Below, in pieces: positions 8,806-16,209 of a stretch of DNA of 28,779 nucleotides. The position numbers and the translations under genes were made by a program. The notes beneath the pieces are model-generated. The model searched no databases. It saw only the letters and a program-made list of their open reading frames with translations, and was not told the DNA's origin. Origin of the DNA: Selenomonadaceae bacterium UBA2897 (lineage in GTDB: Bacteria > Bacillota > Negativicutes > Selenomonadales > Selenomonadaceae); contig DEDT01000050.1 in assembly GCA_002350105.1 (NCBI GenBank), forward strand, positions 1 through 28,779, in the 5' to 3' direction. The stretch's first letter is position 1; each line of letters opens with the position of its first letter.

Positions 8806-8840
8806 AAAAAAGGCCACCGGCACAATGTACCAGTGGTCTT
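8806..8840 (-). terminator. Terminator of the infC-rpmI-rplT operon
   Basis: Just after rplT, the minus strand reads GACCACTGG, a short loop, CCGGTGGCC and then TTTTTT (A run at 8806-8811). The stem spans about 8811-8839 with one mismatch and a G-U pair. This is a typical rho-independent terminator; the methyltransferase downstream would then depend on read-through or a promoter not recognised here. Confidence 0.75.
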
Positions 8841-8862
8841 TAACGTGTCAGCTATCCAGCTA

Positions 8863-9216
8863 TTACTGGTTGGCCTTGGCGACCTCGACCAGCTTCGTGA
8901 AAGCAGCAGCATCGCTGATTGCGAGGTCAGCGAGCATCTTGCGGTTCACCTCAACGCCAGCCTTCGTCAGGCCATTGATGAGCTTGCTGTAGGAGATGCC
9001 GTTCGTGCGGGCAGCCGCATTGATGCGGGCAATCCACAGGCGACGGAAGTTGCCCTTCTTGGCACGACGATCGCGGCGCGCGTAGAAGAGAGCCTTCATG
9101 ACGGTCTCATTAGCTTTCTTGAACTGTTTGCTCTTGGAGCCTTTGTAGCCCTTGGCGAGCTTCAGGATCTTTTTATGACGACGATGTGCAGTCACACCGA
9201 CTTTAACTCTTGGCAT
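8863..9216 (-). CDS. rplT: 50S ribosomal protein L20
   Basis: L20 binds 23S rRNA early in large-subunit assembly and, in Firmicutes, also represses its own operon by binding the leader. The 117-residue protein begins MPRVKVGVTAHRRHKKILK with the KGYKGSKSKQFKKANE stretch and carries RLWIARINAAARTNGISYS, all invariant in L20. Length is standard. The ATG at 9216 has GGAGG eight bases upstream. It is last in infC-rpmI-rplT, 58 bases after rpmI, and is followed by a terminator. Confidence 0.99.
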   Translation of the reverse strand: MPRVKVGVTAHRRHKKILKLAKGYKGSKSKQFKKANETVMKALFYARRDRRAKKGNFRRLWIARINAAARTNGISYSKLINGLTKAGVEVNRKMLADLAISDAAAFTKLVEVAKANQ

Positions 9217-9274
9217 ATCATTATCCTCCTAAATCGTGGTAATTTGCAAAAGAAGCTATTTGCTGGCCCCGCAA

Positions 9275-9472
9275 TCAGGCGTACGGCAGCATGCGCTTTA
9301 CGCGGTTCTTGTCTGCAGCCGTAGCCAGCGCAGCTTTGCGCAGGTTGCGTTTACGTTTCGGGCTCTTCTTCTCCAGGATGTGGCTCTTGTAGGCCTTGTT
9401 GCGTTTGAATTCGCCGCTGCCCGTTACGGTAAAGCGTTTTGCGGCAGCTCTGCGGGTCTTAATCTTTGGCAT
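9275..9472 (-). CDS. rpmI: 50S ribosomal protein L35
   Basis: A 65-residue basic protein starting MPKIKTRRAAAKRF and ending KRMLPYA, an unmistakable L35. Its ATG at 9472 lies 14 bases inside the end of infC, with GGAGG located within the last infC codons, so translation is coupled to infC. It sits between infC and rplT as in most bacteria. No anomalies. Confidence 0.99.
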   Translation of the reverse strand: MPKIKTRRAAAKRFTVTGSGEFKRNKAYKSHILEKKSPKRKRNLRKAALATAADKNRVKRMLPYA

Positions 9473-10058
9473 TATTGTTTCCTCCCTTAGGCTGATTCTT
9501 CTCCGCTTTCGGCGCAGAAGAACGTTTGCTCTTGTTTGACGATTTCTGTGACTTTGGCGCCACAACCATCGACATATTACGGCCTTCCATCTTCGCATTG
9601 CGCTCGATGGAGACACCGTCGCCCAAAGCCTCGGCGACGCGGGCGAGGACTTCCTTACCCAGCTCCGGATGCGACATCTCGCGACCGCGGAACATGATCG
9701 TGACCTTGACTTTGTTGCCCTCGCCGACAAAGCGCAGGGCATTTTTCAGCTTGACATCGAAGTCATGCTGCTCGATGTGTGGGCGAAGCTTGACTTCCTT
9801 GATGCTGATAACTTTCTGCTTTTTGCGGGCTTCCTTTTCCCGTTTCTGCTGTTCGTAACGGTACTTGCCGAAGTCCATGATGCGGCAGACCGGCGGCTTT
9901 GCCTTTGGCGCGACCTCGACGAGGTCGAGATGCTGCTCCTCCGCCATGCGCAGAGCCTCACGCGTCGGCATGATGCCCAGCTGCGCACCATCCGCACTGG
10001 TGACGCGCACTTCGCGGATGTGGATCTGCTCATTGATTCTCAGTGAATCCTTGCTAAT
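9459..10058 (-). CDS. infC: Translation initiation factor IF-3, ATT start codon
   Basis: IF-3 binds the 30S subunit, keeps it free of 50S and checks start-codon and initiator-tRNA pairing. Reading back from the clear IF-3 body (MDFGKYRYEQQKREKEARK, RPHIEQHDFDVKLKNA, VTIMFRGREM), the frame continues upstream to SKDSLRINEQIHIREVRV, the conserved IF-3 N-terminus, which starts at ATT (10058-10056). AGGAGG lies ten bases before this ATT. A start at GTG 10010 would cut off 16 conserved residues. Rare ATT/ATC starts are known for infC, where IF-3 itself discriminates against them and so limits its own synthesis. The product is 199 residues with a basic Lys/Ser/Asn-rich tail. The operon has its own promoter and leader attenuator. 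Confidence 0.97.
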   Translation of the reverse strand: MSKDSLRINEQIHIREVRVTSADGAQLGIMPTREALRMAEEQHLDLVEVAPKAKPPVCRIMDFGKYRYEQQKREKEARKKQKVISIKEVKLRPHIEQHDFDVKLKNALRFVGEGNKVKVTIMFRGREMSHPELGKEVLARVAEALGDGVSIERNAKMEGRNMSMVVAPKSQKSSNKSKRSSAPKAEKNQPKGGNNNAKD

Positions 10059-10086
10059 GGTAAATGCACCTCCTGATGATAGATTT

Positions 10087-10210
10087 CAAAAGAAAAGAGG
10101 CGGCACAAGGCCACCTCTGTAAATTCACGTTTTACCATGATTTACCATACTGACTGCACGCCAGCAGGTGAGAAGCGGTGGCTTCTGCTTGTTGTTTCCC
10201 CGTTCTTGCT
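10087..10210 (-). promoter_or_regulatory. infC leader with attenuator (L20-leader type)
   Basis: Between the promoter and infC lies a leader of about 155 bases. It contains a hairpin AGAAGC-CACC-GCTTCT closed by AGCAG/CTGCT, and then a strong rho-independent terminator: AGAGGTGGC, loop of five, GCCGCCTCT (10118-10096 on the minus strand), followed by TTTTCTTTT. The terminator ends before the ribosome site of infC, so it must be regulated. In Bacillus-type infC operons L20 binds the leader and promotes such premature termination; by position and shape I infer the same here. The L20-binding pseudoknot itself was not modelled. Confidence 0.7.
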
Positions 10211-10223
10211 CAGAACAGGTATT

Positions 10224-10252
10224 AGTATAGCACGCCGCTCTGGCAGTGTCAA
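10224..10252 (-). promoter_or_regulatory. Promoter of the infC operon
   Basis: Minus strand: perfect -35 TTGACA (10252-10247), spacer of 17 bases, -10 TATACT (10229-10224). It sits directly downstream of the thrS stop at 10271 and would start transcription near 10217. Confidence 0.88.
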
Positions 10253-10270
10253 CACGTGACAGAAAATTTA

Positions 10271-12190
10271 TCAATATTCCTGCGCGCGCGTCGCAATCTT
10301 GTCCTGCACGTATTTAATGAAGTCGTCGACGCTCATGGACTTGCTGTCCTTCTCGCCGTACTTGCGCACGTTGACCTGACCGTCAGCCATCTCCTGATCG
10401 CCGACTACCAGCGTGTACGGCGTCTTCCTGACCTGGGACTCACGAATCTTGTAGCCCACCTTCTCGTTGCGGTTATCCACCTCAACGCGCAGGCCAAGGG
10501 CGAACATCTTGTCATAGAGCTTCTTCGCATAGTCTGCGTGCTTATCCGTGATCGGCAGAATGCGGATCTGCACCGGTGCAAACCAAACCGGAAAAGCGCC
10601 GGCGTAGTTCTCGATGAGGATACCGATGAAGCGCTCGATGGAGCCGTAAACCACGCGGTGCAGCATAATCGGGCGATGTTTCTCGCCGTCCTCGCCGACA
10701 TAGGTGAGGTCGAACTTCTCCGGCATCTGCATGTCGTACTGAATCGTGCCGCACTGCCAGGTACGACCGATGGAATCCTTCAGATGGAAGTCGATTTTCG
10801 GGCCGTAGAAAGCGCCGTCGCCCTCGTTGACGATGTATTTGAGGCCGCGATGCTCCAGCGCCTTGCGCAGGCCATTCGTCGCAGCCTCCCACTCCTCATC
10901 CGTGCCCATGGAATCATCCGGGCGCGTGGAAAGCTCGGCGACGTAGGTCAGGCCGAAAGTCTTGTAAACTTCGTCGAACAGGTCGATCGTGTGCTGGATC
11001 TCCTGCTCCGCCTGCTCCGGCGTCACGAACAGATGGGCATCGTCCTGGGTGAAGTTGCGCACGCGGAAGAGGCCGTGGAGCTCGCCGGATTTCTCATGGC
11101 GATGCACGAGGCCGAGTTCGCCGAGGCGCAACGGCAGATCACGGTAACTGCGCTGCTGCGTCTTGTAGACGAGCATGCCGCCCGGGCAGTTCATCGGCTT
11201 CACTGCGTAGTCCTCACCATCGATTTTCGTGAAGTACATATTCTCGGCGTAGTGTGCCCAGTGACCGGACTGCTCCCAGAGCTTGCGGTTCAGGATCATC
11301 GGGGTCTTGATTTCCTGATAGCCGTATCGACGATGTACCTCGCGCCAGTAGTTGATGAGCTCGTTGCGGATAATCATGCCGTTCGGATGGAAGAACGGGA
11401 AGCCCGGGCCCTCCTCATGCAGGGAGAACAGGTCGAGCTGCTTGCCGAGCTTGCGATGGTCGCGCTTCTTCGCCTCTTCGAGCATATGCAGGTAATCGTC
11501 GAGATCGGCCTGCTTTTCAAAAGCCGTGCCGTAGATGCGCTGCAACATTTTGTTATGCTCATCACCGCGCCAGTAAGCGCCCGCGATGCTCATGAGCTTC
11601 AGGGCCTTGACCTTGCCCGTGGAGACCACGTGCGGGCCGGCGCAGAGATCCGTGAACTCGCCCTGCGTGTAGAGCGTGATCAACGCGTCCTCGGGCAGGT
11701 CGTTGATGAGCTGGACCTTGTAGCTCTCGCCCTTCTCCTCGAAGAGTTTCAGGGCATCGGCACGGGAGACCTCTTTGCGCTCCAGCTTGAGGTTCTCCTT
11801 GACGATTTTCTTCATTTCCTTCTCGATGTCGGCCAGGTCGGACTCGCTGAGCTGCTTGTCCATGTCGATATCGTAGTAGAAACCATTGTCGATAGCCGGA
11901 CCGATGGCGAGCTGCACGTTCTGATCCTTGTAGAGGCGTTTCAGCGCCTGTGCGAGTACGTGAGAAGCCGTGTGACGCAGTGCCCAGCGGCCGTCCGCAT
12001 CCTCGAACGTAAGGAACTCGACCCTGGCATCCTGCGTCAATGGCGTCATGAGATCCTTGACCTCGCCGTCAACCTTGCCGACGAGCACCTTCTTGGCCAG
12101 GCTGTTGCTGACGGACTTCACGAAGTCCAGGAGCGTCGTGCCCTCGGCCACTTCACGCACCGCACCATCTTTCAGCGTAATCTTCAACAT
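10271..12190 (-). CDS. thrS: Threonyl-tRNA synthetase
   Basis: Charges tRNA-Thr in the cytoplasm and edits mischarged seryl-tRNA. The 639-residue protein has the class II ThrRS order: TGS domain (MLKITLKDGAVREVAEGTT), editing domain with HTASHVLAQA and later CAGPHV, catalytic core with MNCPGGM (zinc-binding Cys) and RVRNFTQDDAHLF, motif 3 around LHRVVYGSIERFIGILIE, and the C-terminal anticodon-binding domain. The ATG at 12190 is preceded by GGAGG; the apparent N-terminal extension up to 12352 is T-box leader RNA, not protein. infC follows from its own promoter. Expression is controlled by the T-box leader. Confidence 0.98.
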   Translation of the reverse strand: MLKITLKDGAVREVAEGTTLLDFVKSVSNSLAKKVLVGKVDGEVKDLMTPLTQDARVEFLTFEDADGRWALRHTASHVLAQALKRLYKDQNVQLAIGPAIDNGFYYDIDMDKQLSESDLADIEKEMKKIVKENLKLERKEVSRADALKLFEEKGESYKVQLINDLPEDALITLYTQGEFTDLCAGPHVVSTGKVKALKLMSIAGAYWRGDEHNKMLQRIYGTAFEKQADLDDYLHMLEEAKKRDHRKLGKQLDLFSLHEEGPGFPFFHPNGMIIRNELINYWREVHRRYGYQEIKTPMILNRKLWEQSGHWAHYAENMYFTKIDGEDYAVKPMNCPGGMLVYKTQQRSYRDLPLRLGELGLVHRHEKSGELHGLFRVRNFTQDDAHLFVTPEQAEQEIQHTIDLFDEVYKTFGLTYVAELSTRPDDSMGTDEEWEAATNGLRKALEHRGLKYIVNEGDGAFYGPKIDFHLKDSIGRTWQCGTIQYDMQMPEKFDLTYVGEDGEKHRPIMLHRVVYGSIERFIGILIENYAGAFPVWFAPVQIRILPITDKHADYAKKLYDKMFALGLRVEVDNRNEKVGYKIRESQVRKTPYTLVVGDQEMADGQVNVRKYGEKDSKSMSVDDFIKYVQDKIATRAQEY

Positions 12191-12291
12191 AATAAATACC
12201 CTCCTCAGAGTATCAGGGGAAGTACCCCCGGCAACCAGCCCATCGCCAATGGCTCCGCCCTCTGTGCTGCCGAAATAATGATATATAACAT

Positions 12292-12322
12292 CAAAAAGCC
12301 CCGTCCCCAATAGGGACGAGGC
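12292..12322 (-). terminator. T-box terminator stem
   Basis: GCCTCGTCCC pairs with GGGACGGGGC (one G-U pair) around a 4-5 base loop and is followed by TTTTT on the minus strand. It is the conditional terminator of the thrS T-box. Confidence 0.88.
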
Positions 12323-12550
12323 TGATGCTTCGTGGTTCCACCCTGCTTGCATAGCACAGCTATGCCGCTCGTGTCTTGTTAACGGAGTGTGTTCCGTCTG
12401 CGCCTACTAAATAAAATGAAGATTCGCCGCAGCTGCTCGGAAGGGGTAACACCACACGCGCCTGAGACTGCTCACAGCATCCGCAGTCCTCTCTGACAGG
12501 CCGCCCTCATGGCATCATGTCTTCGTCAAAGCATTTCGCTTTCTCAATGA
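12293..12550 (-). promoter_or_regulatory. T-box riboswitch (Thr) upstream of thrS
   Basis: The 12191-12723 gap is mostly this leader. On the minus strand it contains an AGAGAGG K-turn-like element in Stem I (near 12500), a specifier region in which ACC (12447-12445), a Thr codon, is followed by CCTTCCGAGC as in other T-boxes, the T-box bulge AGGGTGGAACCACG (12344-12331), and then a terminator stem of ten pairs with a T run (12318-12293). Uncharged tRNA-Thr would pair with ACC and with the T-box sequence, form the antiterminator and allow thrS transcription. Confidence 0.92.
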
Positions 12551-12557
12551 TGGCTCT

Positions 12558-12586
12558 ATTATAGGCTCTCGCGACAGGACTGTCAA
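12558..12586 (-). promoter_or_regulatory. Promoter of thrS
   Basis: Minus strand: perfect -35 TTGACA (12586-12581), 17-base spacer, perfect -10 TATAAT (12563-12558). Transcription would begin near 12551, at the 5' end of the T-box leader. Confidence 0.9.
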
Positions 12587-12659
12587 CCCTGCAGGCACAA
12601 AATCTATCTTCGTACAAGCCTGCATTTTCCACACAGAAAACTTTCCTACCTCTTTATGC

Positions 12660-12688
12660 TTGCCGCACCTCGACACATTTGATAGAAT
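12660..12688 (+). promoter_or_regulatory. Candidate promoter of the 86-residue protein gene
   Basis: TTGCCG (12660-12665), 17 bases, TAGAAT (12683-12688). It lies 36 bases before the start codon and points away from the thrS promoter. Matches consensus in 4/6 and 5/6 positions. Confidence 0.6.
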
Positions 12689-12723
12689 CAAGTCAAAGCA
12701 ATCACAGAAAGGAGGCGCCCATC

Positions 12724-12984
12724 ATGACAATTCACGGCGCCGTTATCATTGAGCAGGGCGTAACCTTCGCCATCGTGGCCGTCCGCTCCACCGTCACCCA
12801 GTACACCGTACGCAGCACCCGGATGCGCCGCGCCCTCTCCGTCTACTTCCCGAACATGCCCATCATCCTCATGAGCCAGGATGCAAATGGCGAGCCGCAC
12901 TACTACGGCCGCAAAGATATCGTCGATTTCCTCAAGACCATCCGCCTCGACCAGATACCGTGGAAAGAATATCATATCTACTAG
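12724..12984 (+). CDS. Small protein of unknown function (86 residues)
   Basis: Not recognised. The ATG at 12724 has AGGAGG eight bases upstream and a plausible promoter before that, so it is probably expressed. The product begins MTIHGAVIIEQGVTFAIVAV and ends WKEYHIY; it has no signal peptide, membrane segment, or cysteine pair. The alternation of short strands at the start and the YYGRKDIVDFLKTI helix near the end suggest a small compact alpha/beta protein. It starts between divergent thrS and runs toward the DUF2971 gene, whose stop is 41 bases away; no terminator is visible between the two convergent genes. Codon use resembles neighbouring core genes. Confidence 0.75.
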   Translation: MTIHGAVIIEQGVTFAIVAVRSTVTQYTVRSTRMRRALSVYFPNMPIILMSQDANGEPHYYGRKDIVDFLKTIRLDQIPWKEYHIY

Positions 12985-13025
12985 CATGCACGGTGATGTA
13001 ACGCCTGCTGATGCGAAAGACCTCT

Positions 13026-13982
13026 TTACCTCAACGGAATATTGGACTTCACAACGCGTTTTCCGGCATCTGCGATGCCCAATTCGCTGAGGCAATGTGT
13101 GAATGCCACTTCGATGACATCCGCGTACTGGCTGGGGCCGATGATTATCTGCTCGAGCGCGTCGGCAATGGGCAGCCCCGCCCCACTTTCACCAACAGCA
13201 CGCCACGGCAGTTTGTAGATGACCTGTGGGATGCCATCGACACTCACGATGTCACTTGCAAGAGTGCTGCCTGCCGTATCCTGATAGATGAGCCGCCACT
13301 CGCGTTCTTCAATGAAACCAGGATTTTTGATGGAAAAAATCGATGTCAGCATCATATTGATGAAGGCTTCGAGAAGGACGGCCGGCTCCCCCGCCATGAG
13401 CTCCTCCATGTGGTCTTCGACATTATTCATCATGCGGTCGAAGCCGCGTGTGAACTGCTCACCTGTCAGATACTCAACCGGCGCGATACGCAGTGCCAGC
13501 TCCTTCGTTGATGCGATGACGGCCTGCGGGTTCAGGATGAACGCTACTCCCGTCTTTCGCCCGTAGGCACGCCACATCGAAAGTCGGCCTTTCGCATCGC
13601 TCTCATAGTCGTGCTCTGATACGCAGGCAAGATACGTATGCGTCGTGAACTTTCGCTCATTGCGATTGAGATCGGCGAGGATGGAACCGATCATGTTTTC
13701 GCCCCAACCGAGCTTCTGCGCGATGCGTTTCATCTGGTCCTGACGCCGCGCTGAACCCTGCACCGCCGAATTGATGAGCTGGATGCCGTAGTCGATTTCA
13801 CGGTAGTCATTCATGCAGGCCGCCGAGCGCATCCATAGCGAACGCCCGTGCAAAATGTTCAGCCCCGTTGTCGCGCTCGTGTAATATGCGAAATGCATCC
13901 TAGAAAAATCGGCTCGCTCCAGTCTCCGCGCATAGATGGGACGAAAAATCTTCAGGAAGCCGAGTTCATCGAATTTATCCAT
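13026..13982 (-). CDS. DUF2971-type protein
   Basis: About 318 residues resembling DUF2971 proteins: near the N-terminus FAYYTSATTGLNILHGRSLWMRS-type sequence (the 'hYhYT...G..IL....LWhS....hND..E' pattern, here with MNDYREIDYG), a middle LSMWRAYG motif followed by GVAFILNP, and later EEREWRLIY. These conserved Trp, Arg and Glu residues are typical of the family, whose function is unknown although it is often found in mobile and defence regions. The ATG 13982 lies 13 bases after AGGAGG; TTG 13988 at seven bases spacing is an equally good start. No membrane segments. It follows the isomerase gene by about 75 bases on the same strand and may be co-transcribed with it. Confidence 0.75.
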   Translation of the reverse strand: MDKFDELGFLKIFRPIYARRLERADFSRMHFAYYTSATTGLNILHGRSLWMRSAACMNDYREIDYGIQLINSAVQGSARRQDQMKRIAQKLGWGENMIGSILADLNRNERKFTTHTYLACVSEHDYESDAKGRLSMWRAYGRKTGVAFILNPQAVIASTKELALRIAPVEYLTGEQFTRGFDRMMNNVEDHMEELMAGEPAVLLEAFINMMLTSIFSIKNPGFIEEREWRLIYQDTAGSTLASDIVSVDGIPQVIYKLPWRAVGESGAGLPIADALEQIIIGPSQYADVIEVAFTHCLSELGIADAGKRVVKSNIPLR

Positions 13983-14060
13983 GCCCAATATCGTACCTCC
14001 TACACGAAAGTCACATATTCTCCTCAAACACAAAGAGACCAACCGGTTTCATTCCAATGC

Positions 14061-14531
14061 TCAGGCGTCCTTGTCTGGCAGCACGCAGCATTGCTTGTCA
14101 ATTTCCTGCACCTTTTTGATGCGACGCTGGTATTTCTCTGCAGTCAACGGATCCGTATGCATCCAGGTCTTGACGATTTCCATCGCGATGGCACCACCGA
14201 TGATCTTGCCACCAAGACAGAGAACGTTGCTGTCATTGTGCTGGCGGGCCAGCTGGGCGCAGAACGGATCCTGACAGACGACGGCAAAGATGCCGCGCAG
14301 CTTGTTGGCGATCATCGCGCTGCCGTAGCCCACGCCATCGACGAAGATACCGCGCTCACACTCACCTGTAGCAACCGCTTTCGCCGCCGGATAGACGAAG
14401 TCCGAGAGATCACAGCTCTGCTCATCGTAAGTACCAAAATCCTTAACCTCGTGCCCTTCGCTTTCGAGATATTCCTTGATGGCCTTTTTCAGGGCCGTAC
14501 CAGCGTGATCGTTTGCCATAGCGATTTTCAT
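14061..14531 (-). CDS. RpiB/LacA/LacB-family sugar-phosphate isomerase
   Basis: The family interconverts ribose-5-phosphate/ribulose-5-phosphate (RpiB) or galactose-6-phosphate/tagatose-6-phosphate (LacAB). The 156-residue protein has the family fold markers: MANDHAG with D8-H9, FGTY, ARQHNDSNVLCLGG with H98, and the C-terminal RRIKKVQEID. The loop that carries the catalytic cysteine in RpiB (xxCGTGxG) reads FVDGVGYG, with Asp65 and Val67 in place of Cys and Thr, more like LacA. Ordinary RpiB activity is therefore doubtful. The ATG at 14531 overlaps the stop of the upstream glycosyltransferase gene by four bases and has AAGGAG nine bases before it, so the two are translationally coupled. Confidence 0.88.
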   Translation of the reverse strand: MKIAMANDHAGTALKKAIKEYLESEGHEVKDFGTYDEQSCDLSDFVYPAAKAVATGECERGIFVDGVGYGSAMIANKLRGIFAVVCQDPFCAQLARQHNDSNVLCLGGKIIGGAIAMEIVKTWMHTDPLTAEKYQRRIKKVQEIDKQCCVLPDKDA

Positions 14532-16144
14532 GATAAATTTCTCCTTTGCATATCATATAACTGAATATAGAGAGCTTCCAGCTCACGCATATACCCCTGC
14601 TGATCCATCAGTGGGGATTTTTGCATGCGCGTCCGCAGGGTCTGTCGGAGAACGGCGAGCAATTCCGGGTCTCCAGCCAGTTGCACAGCCAATTCAACAT
14701 ATTGCTGCGGTGTTGCAGCAGCCAGCTCAGGGAGACCGATATTGCTAAGAAAACTGTAGCCAAAACGCGCGCCGTGATGGTCGCCAACGAGCGTGACTAC
14801 CGGCACGCCCATGTAAAGAGCCTCGCAAGTTGTAAGGCCGCCCGCATAGGGACTGGTATCGAGTGCGATGTCGATATCATGGTACTGGGTAAGATAATCA
14901 CGGGAAAATCCGTGCAGCTCCACACGCGCCAGGGGCAAGCCGATACGTTCCATGCGCTGGTATTCGTACGCACGACCTTCATCGGAGTCAAAAATCAGAT
15001 GCTTAAGTACCAGGTGTGCCGTCGGCAATGCCAGCAGGATGTCTCGCCAGCACGCCAGCATCGCATCCGTTACTTTGGCGAAATTATTGAAGCAACCGAA
15101 GGTAACATGGCCGCGCTGCCGACAGGGCAAATCTCCCACAGGCGGAAAAACCGTAAAGGGTGCATAACAGAAATGACTATGTGGCAGGCGCAAAAGCGGC
15201 TCGATAAAATATGGCGAACACGCCTGCGGTGCGCAATAAACATCGGAAAGAAACCCCGTCGTCTCCTTCAGGCCGGTGCTGTTAAAGTAGCCGATGCCCG
15301 ATATCTGTACGGGCGCCACACGGCTGGCCAGCACGGGCAGGGCATTGTTCTTCGTATGACCGCTGAAATCCACGAGGATGTCGATCTCATCCGCACGAAT
15401 CCTTGCCGCCAGCTCCGGCAGGCTCAGTTCCTGCACCTCCCGCCATATCGCGCCACCCGCACGCAGGGCGGCCGCCACCCGGTCCTGATGCGGATGCCTG
15501 TCATAGGCATAGACAACAAAGCGCTTACGATCATATCGCGAAAAGAGCGGTGCAATAAACTGTCCCACGGGATGGCTGCCGAAATCCGCCGACAAATAGC
15601 CGATGCGCAGACGCTCATGCCGCCAGTCAGATGCTGGATAAACCGGGAGTTGCAAAGCTTGCAGTTGCATCTGATAGGATGTATAAAGCCGTTGGAAAGC
15701 AGCCGGAGTGAATCCCATAATCGCATCAGCGGTGAAGAGTGCATTGCTGAGTTCCACGAGCTTCTGTTCTGTTAGCGGCTCTATCTCAGCTGCTTTCTGA
15801 AAAGCCTCCACTGCCAGCTGACTTTCTCCCAGCTGGCGCAGCGCCGAACCCAGCAAGCTCCAGGCATCTGCTACCAGTGTCCGCTCCGTTGAAGCGGCGA
15901 AAAGCTGCAACAGCTCCTCCAGCTGCGCGATTTCGCTTAGATATTTTTTCGCATCGCGCAGACAGTAGGCACGTAGCAACATATCGCGCAGACTGCGCAG
16001 TCCCGTTTGCTGCCAAAAATTCTCCAGCATAGCGGACGCTGCCATACCATCACCAGACCGCCAGGCGGCATAAGCTTGTTGATATATCTGCGTAAGCAGG
16101 GCAACGTCCTCCTCGCTATCCTTCTTTGCCTGCTTGCTCGTCAC
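14528..16144 (-). CDS. O-GlcNAc-transferase/SPINDLY-like glycosyltransferase (GT41) with TPR region
   Basis: GT41 enzymes transfer sugars, usually GlcNAc or fucose in eukaryotes, to Ser/Thr of proteins. The 538-residue protein has a helical N-terminal region of about 170 residues with a TPR-like repeat (WSLLGSALRQLGESQLAVEA), then the catalytic part with RIGYLSADFGSHPVGQF, VDFSGHTKNNALPVLASR, APVQISGIGYFNSTGL, VTFGCFNNFAKVTD and the donor-site segment LDTSPYAGGLTTCEALYMG followed by GVPVVTL. These are the conserved OGT blocks. No signal peptide or membrane segment, so cytoplasmic. GTG start at 16144 with GAGGTG four bases upstream. The acceptor is unknown. Confidence 0.88.
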   Translation of the reverse strand: MTSKQAKKDSEEDVALLTQIYQQAYAAWRSGDGMAASAMLENFWQQTGLRSLRDMLLRAYCLRDAKKYLSEIAQLEELLQLFAASTERTLVADAWSLLGSALRQLGESQLAVEAFQKAAEIEPLTEQKLVELSNALFTADAIMGFTPAAFQRLYTSYQMQLQALQLPVYPASDWRHERLRIGYLSADFGSHPVGQFIAPLFSRYDRKRFVVYAYDRHPHQDRVAAALRAGGAIWREVQELSLPELAARIRADEIDILVDFSGHTKNNALPVLASRVAPVQISGIGYFNSTGLKETTGFLSDVYCAPQACSPYFIEPLLRLPHSHFCYAPFTVFPPVGDLPCRQRGHVTFGCFNNFAKVTDAMLACWRDILLALPTAHLVLKHLIFDSDEGRAYEYQRMERIGLPLARVELHGFSRDYLTQYHDIDIALDTSPYAGGLTTCEALYMGVPVVTLVGDHHGARFGYSFLSNIGLPELAAATPQQYVELAVQLAGDPELLAVLRQTLRTRMQKSPLMDQQGYMRELEALYIQLYDMQRRNLS

Positions 16145-16209
16145 AATTCACCTCTTTGCCTGTCAATTCGCCATGCAGCATCCCGTTCGTCATGCATCTC
16201 TATCTTGTA

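Noticed and set aside
10256..12313. 685-codon open frame on the plus strand
   Set aside because: It is the antisense shadow of thrS; it has no ribosome site, and thrS on the minus strand is unmistakable.
12191..12352. N-terminal extension of thrS by 54 residues
   Set aside because: This stretch encodes the T-box and its terminator; the TGS domain starts at the ATG with GGAGG at 12190.
14621..15775. 384-codon plus-strand frame opposite the glycosyltransferase
   Set aside because: Antisense shadow; composition is not protein-like and the minus-strand product has clear GT41 motifs.
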